A stretch of 64,000 bases of DNA from Acidobacteriota bacterium (GTDB taxonomy: Bacteria; Acidobacteriota; Blastocatellia; Pyrinomonadales; Pyrinomonadaceae), in NCBI GenBank assembly GCA_016703965.1, contig JADJBB010000002.1:124001-188000 (forward strand). Direction: 5' to 3'. The position numbers and the translations under genes are program-made. Each line of letters opens with the position of its first letter. Position 1 is the stretch's first letter. This document shows positions 33,444 through 42,352 of the stretch, piece after piece. The notes under the pieces were generated by a model. That model made no database searches, had not been told where the DNA came from, and worked only from the letters and a program-made list of their open reading frames with translations.

Positions 33444-35762
33444 ATGAGCGAAAAGTCCCCAAAACTGAAAGTCACCCCTCCGCCTGATACGTCGGCGGGT
33501 ATTCACGCGGTCACCAATGCTCTAAAGCACGTATTCGGCAAGATGGGTTTGGTCCGCGGTGCGCGTGGCCTGATGAAGCTGAACCAGAAGGGCGGTATTG
33601 ACTGCCAGTCGTGTGCCTGGCCCGATCCTGATCGGCGAACGATCAACGAATTTTGTGAAAATGGAGCCAAGGCCCTTGCCGACGAAGGCATGACGCAGCA
33701 CATTGGCCGTGAGTTTTTTGCCGAGCATTCCGTGAAGCAGCTTTCTGACCAGACCGACTTTTGGCTCGGGCAGCAAGGGAGATTAACTGAACCGCTTGTG
33801 CTTCGAGAGGGAAGCGAGCATTACGTTCCCATTACGTGGGATGACGCGTTTCAGATGATCGCGGGTGAGCTTAATTCGCTTGATTCACCTGACGAAGCGA
33901 TCTTTTACACATCGGGCCGTACTTCGAACGAGGCGGCATTCCTGTATCAGCTTTTTGTGCGTCAATTTGGGACGAATAATCTTCCCGATTGCTCCAACAT
34001 GTGCCACGAATCGACCAGCGTGGCCCTCTCCGAATCGATCGGCCTTGGCAAGGCGACGATCAGGCTCGAAGATTTCACAAAAACCGATCTGGTCATCATC
34101 ATCGGCCAGAATCCGGGCACTAACGCCCCGCGAATGCTCTCCAGCCTGCGTTCGGCAAAGCTCGCTGGAGCAAAAATGATTGCGATCAATCCGCTTAAGG
34201 AAGTCGGGCTGACCGCCTTCGTCGATCCGAATCCTCAGCATTACGGTAATCTACTCGCCGGCCCTCTTACACTTCTTGCGAACAAAGCGACACCATTGGC
34301 CGATCTCCATTTGCCCGTTCGCATCGGCGGAGATATGGCAGTCCTGAAAGGGGTCATGAAATCGCTGCTCGAACGTGAACGCAGAGCTCCCGGCACAATA
34401 TTCGACAGAAGTTTTATAGCGGCCAAGACCGACGGATACGACGATCTGATAGCAGAACTCGATGCCACATCTTGGGACGATGTTTTAGCGTCGAGCGGCC
34501 TCTCGCGAGAGCAGATCGACGAAGCGGCAGCGATGATCGCGGCATCACAGGCATTCATCACGTGCTGGGCAATGGGCGTTACGCAGCATGAGGAAGCGGT
34601 CGCGACGATCCAGGATATTGTCAATTTACATCTGCTTCGCGGGGCGATCGGCCGGCCCGGAGCGGGGCTGTGCCCTGTACGCGGGCATTCGAACGTGCAG
34701 GGCGACCGGACGATGGGCATCTGGGAAAAGATGAACCCAATATTCCGTGATAACCTCGAACGCGAATTCGGTTTTACGGCACCCTCGCGAGATGGACTCA
34801 ATACGGTTGAATCGATCGCCGCGATGCGAGACGGCCGGGCGAAGGTGTTCTTCGCGATGGGCGGCAATTTTGTAGCGGCATCACCTGACACGGAAGTGGT
34901 CGCGGCCGCCCTACAAAACTGTCGCCTTACCGTTCAGGTGATCACAAAACTCAACCGCACTGCACTCACTCCGGGCAAGACATCCTTGATACTCCCATGC
35001 CTCGGCCGTACCGAGATCGACCGTCAGGCGGGCGGTGAACAGTTTGTTTCGACCGAGAGTACGATGCTCAATGTACAGATGTCGAAGGGCATTTTCGAGC
35101 CCGGTTCAGAACATCTGCGAAGCGAACCCTGGATCGTTTGCCAGCTTGCAAAAGCTGTCCTCGGTAAACGGAGTACGGTCGATTGGGATGCAATGCGCGG
35201 CGATTATGACCAGATCCGTGACGCGATATCGCGTGTCGTTCCGGGCTGTGAGAATTACAACGAGCTCATTCGCGTTCCGGGCGGCTTCTACATGCCGAAT
35301 CCACCAAACGACGGAAGGTTTCCAACCCCGACCGGGAAAGCCAGGTTCGGAGTGAGCACTCTGCGCAGTTTCGAGCTGCCGCCTGGTAAATTGATCCTGA
35401 CGACGCTCCGGTCGCACGACCAGTTCAACACGACGATCTATGGCCTTGACGATCGCTATCGCGGGATCGACGGCGATAGGCACGTTGTTTTTATGAACCG
35501 CGATGACATCAATGATCGTGGCCTCGCGGATGGCCGATCCGTCGATATTACGAGTCATTTCGACGGCTGCGAGCGGCACGTTTTCGGATTTACGGTCGTG
35601 GAATACGAGATCCCGCGAGGCTGTGCCGCGGCTTATTTCCCTGAGGCAAATCCATTGATCCCGCTCGGCAGCTTTGCGAAACGGAGTTTCACTCCGACCT
35701 CTAAATCCGTTGTTATTTCGATCCAGCCGTCTCACTTACCGGGACAAAGTGAGACGGCCTAA
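33444..35762 (+). CDS. FdhF/YdeP-family molybdopterin oxidoreductase
   Basis: A 772-residue molybdenum enzyme. The N-terminal GGIDCQSCAWPDPD motif is the mark of the YdeP branch. Downstream are FYTSGRTSNEAAFLYQLFVRQFG, CSNMCHESTSVALSESIGLGK and GAIGRPGAGLCPVRGHSNVQGDRTMG, which line the cofactor site, and a C-terminal molydopterin dinucleotide-binding domain. The substrate is unknown; formate is a guess by family name only. The ATG at 33444 lies 4 bp after fdhD. The last ~10 residues (SHLPGQSETA) are encoded by a stem-loop of a repeat element, so the original C-terminus may have been replaced. Confidence 0.92.
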   Translation: MSEKSPKLKVTPPPDTSAGIHAVTNALKHVFGKMGLVRGARGLMKLNQKGGIDCQSCAWPDPDRRTINEFCENGAKALADEGMTQHIGREFFAEHSVKQLSDQTDFWLGQQGRLTEPLVLREGSEHYVPITWDDAFQMIAGELNSLDSPDEAIFYTSGRTSNEAAFLYQLFVRQFGTNNLPDCSNMCHESTSVALSESIGLGKATIRLEDFTKTDLVIIIGQNPGTNAPRMLSSLRSAKLAGAKMIAINPLKEVGLTAFVDPNPQHYGNLLAGPLTLLANKATPLADLHLPVRIGGDMAVLKGVMKSLLERERRAPGTIFDRSFIAAKTDGYDDLIAELDATSWDDVLASSGLSREQIDEAAAMIAASQAFITCWAMGVTQHEEAVATIQDIVNLHLLRGAIGRPGAGLCPVRGHSNVQGDRTMGIWEKMNPIFRDNLEREFGFTAPSRDGLNTVESIAAMRDGRAKVFFAMGGNFVAASPDTEVVAAALQNCRLTVQVITKLNRTALTPGKTSLILPCLGRTEIDRQAGGEQFVSTESTMLNVQMSKGIFEPGSEHLRSEPWIVCQLAKAVLGKRSTVDWDAMRGDYDQIRDAISRVVPGCENYNELIRVPGGFYMPNPPNDGRFPTPTGKARFGVSTLRSFELPPGKLILTTLRSHDQFNTTIYGLDDRYRGIDGDRHVVFMNRDDINDRGLADGRSVDITSHFDGCERHVFGFTVVEYEIPRGCAAAYFPEANPLIPLGSFAKRSFTPTSKSVVISIQPSHLPGQSETA

Positions 35763-35914
35763 ATGCTGCATCTGGAATAGTTATCGCAAAAAACCGTCTC
35801 ACTTGGAAAACAACAAACGCTTAGGTGCGAAAGTGCCTACCAAAAATAAGGTCTTTTATTTTCAAATATCGAGAAATTTTGAAATAATGTAGCATATATA
35901 ATACAAAATGTCAA
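35727..35914 (-). repeat. Two-copy stem-loop element, copy 1 (possible ncRNA or MITE)
   Basis: This element has a close relative at 59914-60159. It contains an 11-bp stem CCGTCTCACTT/AAGTGAGACGG at 35727-35757 (loop ACCGGGACA), a second GTCTCACTTGG box at 35794-35806, the 14-base string TATTTTCAAATATC at 35857-35870, and a minus-strand promoter. The stem overlaps the end of the YdeP-like gene. Orientation is given from the promoter. No T-run follows the terminal stem on the minus strand. Confidence 0.75.
35886..35914 (-). promoter_or_regulatory. Minus-strand promoter of repeat element copy 1
   Basis: TTGACA at 35909-35914, a 17-bp spacer ending TGC (extended -10), and TACATT at 35886-35891. 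The same boxes and spacing occur in copy 2. It would transcribe leftward through the element and antisense to the end of the YdeP-like gene. Confidence 0.6.
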
Positions 35915-35944
35915 GGATAAAAATACCGCGTCTTTCTTATTGAA

Positions 35945-36568
35945 ATGAGTTCAATATTCGATGCATTCATTCTGATCGGCGGCATATCCAGCCGGTTCGG
36001 CTCCAACAAAGCGTTCGCGGCGTTCGACGGCAAAACGCTGGCTAGCCGAGCGGCTGAAATGGTTGAACGAACCGCTTCGCCGAAGACGGTCCGCTTCGTC
36101 GTCAGATCGGAGGAGCAATTCGATGCTGAACGGCTCCTCAGCCTCGGCCGCGGCGTGGTTGCCGATCTCAAGCCCGGTTTTGGAGCCTGGAGCGGCCTGC
36201 ACACGGCGCTCGCTTATTCGTCGACCGTGTGGACGTTCGTGCTGGCGTGCGACCTGCCGTATGCTTCGGGCGACTTGATAAACAAACTCGCTGGGCTGAC
36301 CGACGACGCGGTCGACGCGGTCGTCCCGCGACAGCCGGATGGTCGTTTGCAGCCGCTGTGCGCGTTCTATCGACGCGATGTAGTGCTGAAGGAAGTTGAG
36401 CGACAACTCGCCGATGCAGGCAGACTGCCGCGATTGGCTGGTATTACTTCGGCCTTAAACACGCGGATACTGGAGGAAGCTGAATATAGCGAACTGCCCG
36501 GAAGTGAGTTATTTTTCGTGAACATTAACTCCATCAGCGATCTGCCGGCAACTATTGCTCCGAACTGA
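35945..36568 (+). CDS. mobA: Molybdenum cofactor guanylyltransferase
   Basis: A 207-residue enzyme that adds GMP to molybdopterin to make the MGD cofactor. The nucleotide-binding N-terminal motif reads LIGGISSRFGSNK, a variant of LAGGxSxRMGxDK with Asn in place of Asp. ACDLPYASGD matches the metal-binding CDxP motif, and PLCAFYRRD fits the later conserved segment. Its place beside fdhD and a molybdenum oxidoreductase supports the call. Confidence 0.9.
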   Translation: MSSIFDAFILIGGISSRFGSNKAFAAFDGKTLASRAAEMVERTASPKTVRFVVRSEEQFDAERLLSLGRGVVADLKPGFGAWSGLHTALAYSSTVWTFVLACDLPYASGDLINKLAGLTDDAVDAVVPRQPDGRLQPLCAFYRRDVVLKEVERQLADAGRLPRLAGITSALNTRILEEAEYSELPGSELFFVNINSISDLPATIAPN

Positions 36569-36624
36569 TTCCTGTGCAAAAATAGCGATTACCATCACCA
36601 TTAAAGACACTTTTGGAGACAAAA

Positions 36625-37107
36625 ATGCGGAACGACTTTCATCCACAAGCTCGCTCGGAAAATTTAGTGATACAGACGCTCCCGGGAGAAACTCTCGTTT
36701 ACGATCTGAATTCTCACAAAGCCCATTGTCTCAACGAAACTTCGTCGTTCATCTGGGAAAACTGCAGCGGTGAACTCTCGATCCATCAGATACTTGAGGC
36801 TTTCGAAGCTCGCTTTGGAAAGTCGGCCGGGCGTGAGCTTATCGAGCTGGCTCTGACGCAACTGCACGAAAGGGAACTCTTAAGGAACGGGTCTTTCAAG
36901 ATTTCGGAGATGCCCACCCGTCGACAGGTCATAAAACGTATCGGACTCGCTTCGGCAGTTGCGATCCCGATCATTGTCTCGTTAACCGCGCCGCACAACG
37001 CCTTAGCCATCGCGGCCAATTGTGCATGCACGAGCCCACTTCAGTGTCGTAATCAGGGCTGTCCGAGCACAACAAATTGTAATGCTCAAGGGGTTTGTGC
37101 TCCGTAA
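36625..37107 (+). CDS. PqqD-like domain fused to Tat-like signal and six-cysteine tail
   Basis: A 160-residue protein in three parts. Residues ~10-90 are PqqD-like (LVYDLNSHKAHCLNETSSF IWE and a winged-helix region), the fold that binds RiPP leader peptides. Residues ~98-127 look like an internal signal: TRRQVIK (Tat-like), a hydrophobic stretch and an ALA cleavage site. The last ~30 residues hold six cysteines, spaced C-x-C-x5-C-x3-C-x5-C-x5-C, ending AP. The ATG at 36625 has GGAG 6 bases upstream. No radical SAM or peptidase gene is adjacent. It may be an exported, disulfide-bonded or modified peptide precursor; function is unknown. Confidence 0.82.
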   Translation: MRNDFHPQARSENLVIQTLPGETLVYDLNSHKAHCLNETSSFIWENCSGELSIHQILEAFEARFGKSAGRELIELALTQLHERELLRNGSFKISEMPTRRQVIKRIGLASAVAIPIIVSLTAPHNALAIAANCACTSPLQCRNQGCPSTTNCNAQGVCAP

Positions 37108-37166
37108 CGATCTCCGACCTTAGTTCATCTTTGTCGAAATCGAGCGCAAATGGCAAAATAGGCTAC

Positions 37167-38552
37167 ATGGAATTAGTCCTCGATAAGCTCCACGAAGAAT
37201 GCGGGATCTTTGGCATTTTTGGCCATTCTGAGGCTTCCACGCTGACGCAGCTTGGGCTGTTTGCTTTGCAGCATCGCGGCCAGGAGGCGTGCGGGATCGT
37301 TTCCTCGGACGGAGTCGATCTGTATCAGCACCGCGAGATCGGGCTGGTTGCTGATGTCTTGAATCCTGAGGTTCTCCCCACGCTAATAGGTTCGAGTGCG
37401 ATCGGGCATACGCGTTACTCGACCACCGGAAAGAACACGATCAAGGAAGTCCAGCCGTTTTCGGTGCGATGCCAGCACGGGCAGATCGCCATCTGTCATA
37501 ACGGTAATCTGCCGTTTGCGGCGGCGAAACGCATTGAGCTCGAAAAGGCCGGCGCGATCTTTTCGTCGACCTCGGACACCGAAACCATTCTCCACGGCAT
37601 CGCCCGTACGCCGGCAAAAGACGCGGTCGAGGCGATCAAAAAAGTTCTACAGGATACCGAAGGAGCGTTTTCCCTCCTGTTTTTGACGCCGACGTCCCTG
37701 ATCGCGATCCGTGATCCCCGCGGATTTCGACCGTTGGTTTTGGGCAAGTACCAGGACGCGTGGTGCGTTGCTTCTGAAACGTGTGCATTCGACCTGATGG
37801 ACGCGACTTATGAACGCGAGGTCGAGCCGGGCGAAATGCTCATCATTGATGCCGACGGCGTTCATTCGTCGATGCCCTTTGAACAAAAGCCCGTTTCGGT
37901 CTGCACTTTCGAACACGTCTATTTCTCCCGCCCCGATTCAACGATCTTTGGAAAGTCGGTCAATGAATCGCGGCACAAAATGGGCAGACGCCTGGCGATC
38001 GAGCATCCGGTCGATGCCGACCTGATCGTTCCAGTTCCCGATTCCGGCGTTGCGGCGGCGATCGGTTATGCACGCGAATCCGGCATTAATTTTCGGCAGG
38101 CAATTATCCGCAACCACTATGTCGGGCGGACGTTTATCGAGCCTTCGCAATCGATCCGATCGTTTGGTGTGCGGCTTAAACTAAATCCGATCAAAGATCT
38201 GATCAACGGCCGCCGGGTTGTTTTGGTGGATGATTCGATCGTTCGAGGAACTACGTCGAAAAAGATCGTCGAAATGGTTCGTGATGCAGGAGCAACCGAA
38301 GTTCACATGCGCATCTCGTGCCCGCCAACGGCTCATTCATGCTACTACGGCGTCGACACGCCAAATCGCGACGACCTCATCGCCGCACAAATGTCGGTCG
38401 AGAAGGTGTGCGAATACATCGGAGCCGACAGCCTGGGTTATCTCTCTTTGGAAGGAATGCTCGAGGCGATCGGTATCGACGATTCACGCTCCTGCTCTGC
38501 CTGCTGGACGGGCAAATATCCTACGCTGATCGCAAACGGGAAAGCTGCATGA
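37167..38552 (+). CDS. purF: Amidophosphoribosyltransferase
   Basis: A 461-residue enzyme that makes phosphoribosylamine from PRPP and glutamine, the first step of purine synthesis. An 11-residue propeptide precedes the catalytic Cys12 (HEECGIFG), as in the Bacillus type. The PRPP motif is VVLVDDSIVRGTTSKKIV. A CSACW pair near the C-terminus plus earlier cysteines fit the Fe-S-containing type. The ATG at 37167 is chosen for the propeptide match. It lies 59 bp after the PqqD-like gene. Confidence 0.96.
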   Translation: MELVLDKLHEECGIFGIFGHSEASTLTQLGLFALQHRGQEACGIVSSDGVDLYQHREIGLVADVLNPEVLPTLIGSSAIGHTRYSTTGKNTIKEVQPFSVRCQHGQIAICHNGNLPFAAAKRIELEKAGAIFSSTSDTETILHGIARTPAKDAVEAIKKVLQDTEGAFSLLFLTPTSLIAIRDPRGFRPLVLGKYQDAWCVASETCAFDLMDATYEREVEPGEMLIIDADGVHSSMPFEQKPVSVCTFEHVYFSRPDSTIFGKSVNESRHKMGRRLAIEHPVDADLIVPVPDSGVAAAIGYARESGINFRQAIIRNHYVGRTFIEPSQSIRSFGVRLKLNPIKDLINGRRVVLVDDSIVRGTTSKKIVEMVRDAGATEVHMRISCPPTAHSCYYGVDTPNRDDLIAAQMSVEKVCEYIGADSLGYLSLEGMLEAIGIDDSRSCSACWTGKYPTLIANGKAA

Positions 38553-38618
38553 TCTCTTGCAAGGGAGATTCTGCCACGTCGGGCGAATCGCTCTTGCTGA
38601 CACTCGGGCAAGTGTATT

Positions 38619-40472
38619 TTACCGAACCACTTCAATATTCAACGTCTGTGACCCGCTAATAACAAACTCGCCGGATGGCAATTCCATTTCCGAGATGATT
38701 GTCTGAACCGAAGGCTTTGATCCGCCTGCGGTGCGGTCGTTATTTAGAGTGGCGAGCATTGATGGCGGCAGGTTCGGCATTTCGCTGGAGCCGATGATGG
38801 TGCCTGTGCTGGTTCTTGAAAGAACTAAATAGAGACGGTCTGCTCGTTTCAGGCGATTGATGGTCGAGATAAGTTCTGACGCACTCTTGGGAGTGAACTG
38901 GGTGATAGCTGCGTTTTGCTGAACGGCATTTCCGTCGCCCACCGTTAGGGTGACCGTGCCCGGAGCTGCATCTGCGGGTATCGTGACCGGCACTTTTCGA
39001 GCGGTAAATTGGCCCGATTCAGTACGTTCAAACACTGTCAGCTCGATCGTTTCTCCTGCTTTCACAGAGTTTTTGTTAACCGAAATGCGATCGACCAAGC
39101 CGGTTCGGCTGCCATCGCGGGCGGTCATCGTGATATCAACGCCCGTGATCTCGAGCCCTTCAAAATTGGCTCTCAACAATGCCGAAAGCGGGATCGCCGG
39201 GGCTGCCGCGATAAGGGCTGTTGCCTGCGCACCGGCAAAGCGGCGGTTTAGACGGATCGACTCCTCACCCTTTATCTTGATCTCTCCGGTCATTTCGATG
39301 GTCGTGTCGCCGAGGCCGCGTTCCTGCGACGCGAGCGTGTTCCCGACACCGGCATTGACGATTAGCGGCGTTAGAAGTTCGTCGAATGCGGATTCAAAAT
39401 TGATCTCGCTCACCCGGCCGCGGCTGTTCGTGAGCTTTACTTTGACCGGCAGCATTTTCGGTTCCGCTCCAAGCTTTCCATAGATAGCGGTTGCCCGGTC
39501 CTGCGTCATCGCTCCGACAGTCGCGTCGGGGACGGCGAGCTTGAAAGAGTTATTTGCGTTTGGGATGACAGTGACAACGTGAGACTCTGCCATCGGCAAA
39601 TTTGCCGATCCGAGACTGAAGAACGGGTGGCCAAAGGCGTAGATCTTTTCGCCGTCGCGAAGCGTGACGGTTCCCGCGGCGGCGATCTGAATGTCGCCTC
39701 GCGAGAGCGAAACAACTATGGAGTCGCCGCCTAGCAGGGTGTTTTCATTGAACGGCGTGAGGGGTTTGATCGCTGAACCGCCGCCCGCGGTGGCAACCGG
39801 GGTGATGCCGGCCCTCATTAATTCGGGTGCAAATGTATCGAGTGTTTGCTGAGAAATGCCTGAAAAATACAAGGGGGTCGATATCGGCGTGAATGTCTGA
39901 CCGGCGATCGCCATCAACCTCGAATCCGACGAAAATCCTGACGCCGCCGGCGTCCTCGCCACCTCATTGAAGCTTGGCTTCCATCTGTCCGCCTGAAGTT
40001 CGGCATACGTAAAAGTTCTCGGCGTGCTCATCGAAGTTTTCGCCGTGACCGCCTGTTCTACGACCGAAGACATTTGCTCAAAGGGCGTAATGCCGCAGAT
40101 CGGTTCCTTAGCAAATGGAAAACTGTACGAGATCGCACCGATCAGTTTGCCGTCGACATAAACCGGCGACCCGGACATTCCTGCAAAAACAAAGGTCCGT
40201 TCGGCGTTCGCTCCGCTTAATTTTCCGACAATGATGTCCTGCCGCGGCCCGATCCAGTTTGGCACGACGCCGAGGATCTCAACGCCAAATTCCTCTGATT
40301 TGCTGCCTTTGAAAACTGTTCTCGCCGTTCCCCGCATGCCCTCGCGTACTTCGGAGATCGGCATGATCTTTGTTGCACCCGCCCCTGAAACAGGCATCGC
40401 GACTTGGGCAAAAAGGCTCGGAGAAACTGAAAAGAAAGTCAGAAAAAGGGCGAGGACAATTTGGTTTAACAT
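38619..40472 (-). CDS. SpoIVB-type S55 peptidase-domain protein, exported
   Basis: A 617-residue protein. Residues 1-23 form a signal peptide (ending SLFAQ). The S55 region follows: MPISEVREGMRGTARTVFKG, FGVEILGVVPNWIGPRQD, and the nucleophile Ser in AGMSGSPVYVDGKLIGAISY. The rest is predicted beta-rich, with LRDGEKIYAFGHPFFSLG near residue 260, also typical. SpoIVB acts in Bacillus sporulation, but similar domains occur in non-sporulating bacteria with unknown targets. The ATG at 40472 has AGGAAG upstream. The start faces the hydrolase gene across 142 bp. Confidence 0.88.
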   Translation of the reverse strand: MLNQIVLALFLTFFSVSPSLFAQVAMPVSGAGATKIMPISEVREGMRGTARTVFKGSKSEEFGVEILGVVPNWIGPRQDIIVGKLSGANAERTFVFAGMSGSPVYVDGKLIGAISYSFPFAKEPICGITPFEQMSSVVEQAVTAKTSMSTPRTFTYAELQADRWKPSFNEVARTPAASGFSSDSRLMAIAGQTFTPISTPLYFSGISQQTLDTFAPELMRAGITPVATAGGGSAIKPLTPFNENTLLGGDSIVVSLSRGDIQIAAAGTVTLRDGEKIYAFGHPFFSLGSANLPMAESHVVTVIPNANNSFKLAVPDATVGAMTQDRATAIYGKLGAEPKMLPVKVKLTNSRGRVSEINFESAFDELLTPLIVNAGVGNTLASQERGLGDTTIEMTGEIKIKGEESIRLNRRFAGAQATALIAAAPAIPLSALLRANFEGLEITGVDITMTARDGSRTGLVDRISVNKNSVKAGETIELTVFERTESGQFTARKVPVTIPADAAPGTVTLTVGDGNAVQQNAAITQFTPKSASELISTINRLKRADRLYLVLSRTSTGTIIGSSEMPNLPPSMLATLNNDRTAGGSKPSVQTIISEMELPSGEFVISGSQTLNIEVVR

Positions 40473-40614
40473 CGTAAAAACTTCTTCCTTAGAGGCTGGC
40501 GAATATGGTAACATTTTAACTGGCCTATCTGAAAGGCCCACATTTGCTGGCTTTTACCCACACCCGTTCGATGCCGCTTTGCGGCAAAATTCTGCAATAA
40601 AAACTAACGCTGCT

Positions 40615-41580
40615 ATGGCTAAATCTACCCGTCTTGTTAAAAGCTTTACACGCCTCTTGCTTCCGATCGTCTTGCTCGTATTGGTTGCTGTTGCCGCAGG
40701 CTCGGTATGGCTTGTGTACAAAACTGCGCGTCCCCTGAAAGCAATGTATTTAGTGACGCCGGATAAATACGGCCAACTCAGTACGCGGGCGGCAAAGGTT
40801 ACTGATGAGACGTGGCCTAACCGTGACGGCGGATCGACCCGCGGCTGGCTGCTTCGCGGTGCCGAAGGAGCACCGGCGGTGATACTTCTGCATAAGTATG
40901 GAGCTGATCGCTCATACGTTCTAAATCTGGGCGTTAAGCTCAATGAATCGACAAATTTTACCGTCCTGATGCCCGATCAACGCGGCCACGGCGAAAATCC
41001 GCCGGTTCAGAATGCCTCGTTCGGCGGTTGCGAGACCGAAGACAGCCTTGCTGCCGTTCAATTCCTAAAGAACTTGAAGACACCGACCAATATCGCGTTG
41101 GTCGATCAGAACAAAATGGGCATTTTCGGCGTCGAGATGGGAGCCTTGGTCGCGGTCGCAACCGCCGCTAAGGACAAAACCATCAAAGCTCTCGCCGTTG
41201 ATTCTGCCCCTTCCGATTCAGATGGCGTTCTGACCGCCTCGTTAGGCAAGCGATTCCCCTTCGCGAGTTTTGCGACCGCAAAACTCGCTCAGCTTGGCAC
41301 ACGGATGTACTATTTCGACGGATGCTATCAGCGCGAGCCTGTGTGCGACACGGCGAAAAAGATCGAGAATCGCGACGTGCTTCTGCTGGCAGGCGTCGAC
41401 GCGAAGGACTTTCAGGAATCCACCGCGAAACTCAACAAGTGTTTTGCGTCGACGAACAAGGTCGAAAGCAAGACCGACCTCAGCCCCTCCGGATTCAGCA
41501 TCATCAATGCGTCGATGGAGCAATCGGAGACCTATGATCAGAGGTTGATCGATTTTTTCCGGAATTCTCTCGGGAACTAG
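40615..41580 (+). CDS. Membrane-anchored alpha/beta-hydrolase-fold protein lacking the nucleophile serine
   Basis: A 321-residue protein with a membrane anchor (residues ~13-36). The hydrolase fold is visible in PAVILLHKYGADRSYVLNLG and VLMPDQRGHGENPP. At the nucleophile elbow the sequence is GVEMG (Glu174) instead of GxSxG, so normal serine-hydrolase activity seems lost. The stop overlaps the stop of the convergent LON-domain gene in a shared CTAG at 41577-41580. Confidence 0.8.
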   Translation: MAKSTRLVKSFTRLLLPIVLLVLVAVAAGSVWLVYKTARPLKAMYLVTPDKYGQLSTRAAKVTDETWPNRDGGSTRGWLLRGAEGAPAVILLHKYGADRSYVLNLGVKLNESTNFTVLMPDQRGHGENPPVQNASFGGCETEDSLAAVQFLKNLKTPTNIALVDQNKMGIFGVEMGALVAVATAAKDKTIKALAVDSAPSDSDGVLTASLGKRFPFASFATAKLAQLGTRMYYFDGCYQREPVCDTAKKIENRDVLLLAGVDAKDFQESTAKLNKCFASTNKVESKTDLSPSGFSIINASMEQSETYDQRLIDFFRNSLGN

Positions 41581-42275
41581 ATATCGATCTTCTTCTTACT
41601 GTGTCCGTTTGTTCGTGAGACAGTTTGAATTTCTGCACTTTCCTCGATCTGGCCGACGGCTTGGTCGAGGACTTTTTTTAGCTCGGTCAGGCGTACTATT
41701 GTTGAGGTCGTTCTTAGCAGGCCGTGTTTCTTGTCGTTCTCGAAATTGAACGCAGCGCTGATCAGGAACGAAAGGGCTTCGGGATCGCTGTGTTGGATCT
41801 CGGGCAGTTGTCCGCGGCTGCCGCTCATTTTGAACGCTGCTTTTGCCATTCGCTCAAATAAAGCGAAAACGTCATCCGCTAATGGTGTCAGCTCGCCTAC
41901 GTCTTTTTTTTCGTCCTCAAAAAACTCGACATCACCGACAAGATATGGGTCGCCAGTGTCTACATAATCGATCAGCCTGAATCGCACTACGCCAAGCGTC
42001 AGAATATTTGACCGTCCGTCCTCGAGGGTTTCAGATTCTCTGATCTCGGCGACACAGCCGACAGAACCGGGAGCCGGACGATCTTCAAAGGCATCCTGTG
42101 GTTCGAAAAGCATGACGCCAAAATATTTGCCTTCATGTTCGACATCCCTGAGCATCTGCCGATACCGATCTTCAAAAATGTGCAGCGGCAATATCTCGTT
42201 CGGCAGCATAACGAGCGGGAGAGGGAAGATCGGGATCGTTTTGATCCCGCGAACTTTGTCTAGTATTTCTGACAT
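41577..42275 (-). CDS. LON peptidase substrate-binding-domain protein
   Basis: A 232-residue protein with the Lon N-terminal domain only: IPIFPLPLVMLPNEILPLHIFEDRYRQML near the start and GSVGCVAEIRESETLEDGRSNILTLGVVRFRL in the middle. It has no ATPase or protease domain. Such stand-alone proteins are common and their role is unclear. The ATG at 42275 is chosen because the family sequence begins shortly after it. Confidence 0.9.
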   Translation of the reverse strand: MSEILDKVRGIKTIPIFPLPLVMLPNEILPLHIFEDRYRQMLRDVEHEGKYFGVMLFEPQDAFEDRPAPGSVGCVAEIRESETLEDGRSNILTLGVVRFRLIDYVDTGDPYLVGDVEFFEDEKKDVGELTPLADDVFALFERMAKAAFKMSGSRGQLPEIQHSDPEALSFLISAAFNFENDKKHGLLRTTSTIVRLTELKKVLDQAVGQIEESAEIQTVSRTNGHSKKKIDI

Positions 42276-42352
42276 ATGTTTGGAAGCGGAGAAGAGTAGA
42301 AAAGGAAAAGGGGAGCGGCTCAGCTCAGATTCCTCTTCCACTACCTTTCTCC

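Noticed and set aside
38590..38620. ACACT/AGTGT hairpin between purF and the S55 peptidase gene
   Set aside because: Only a 5-bp stem with a short T-rich tail; chance occurrence is likely.
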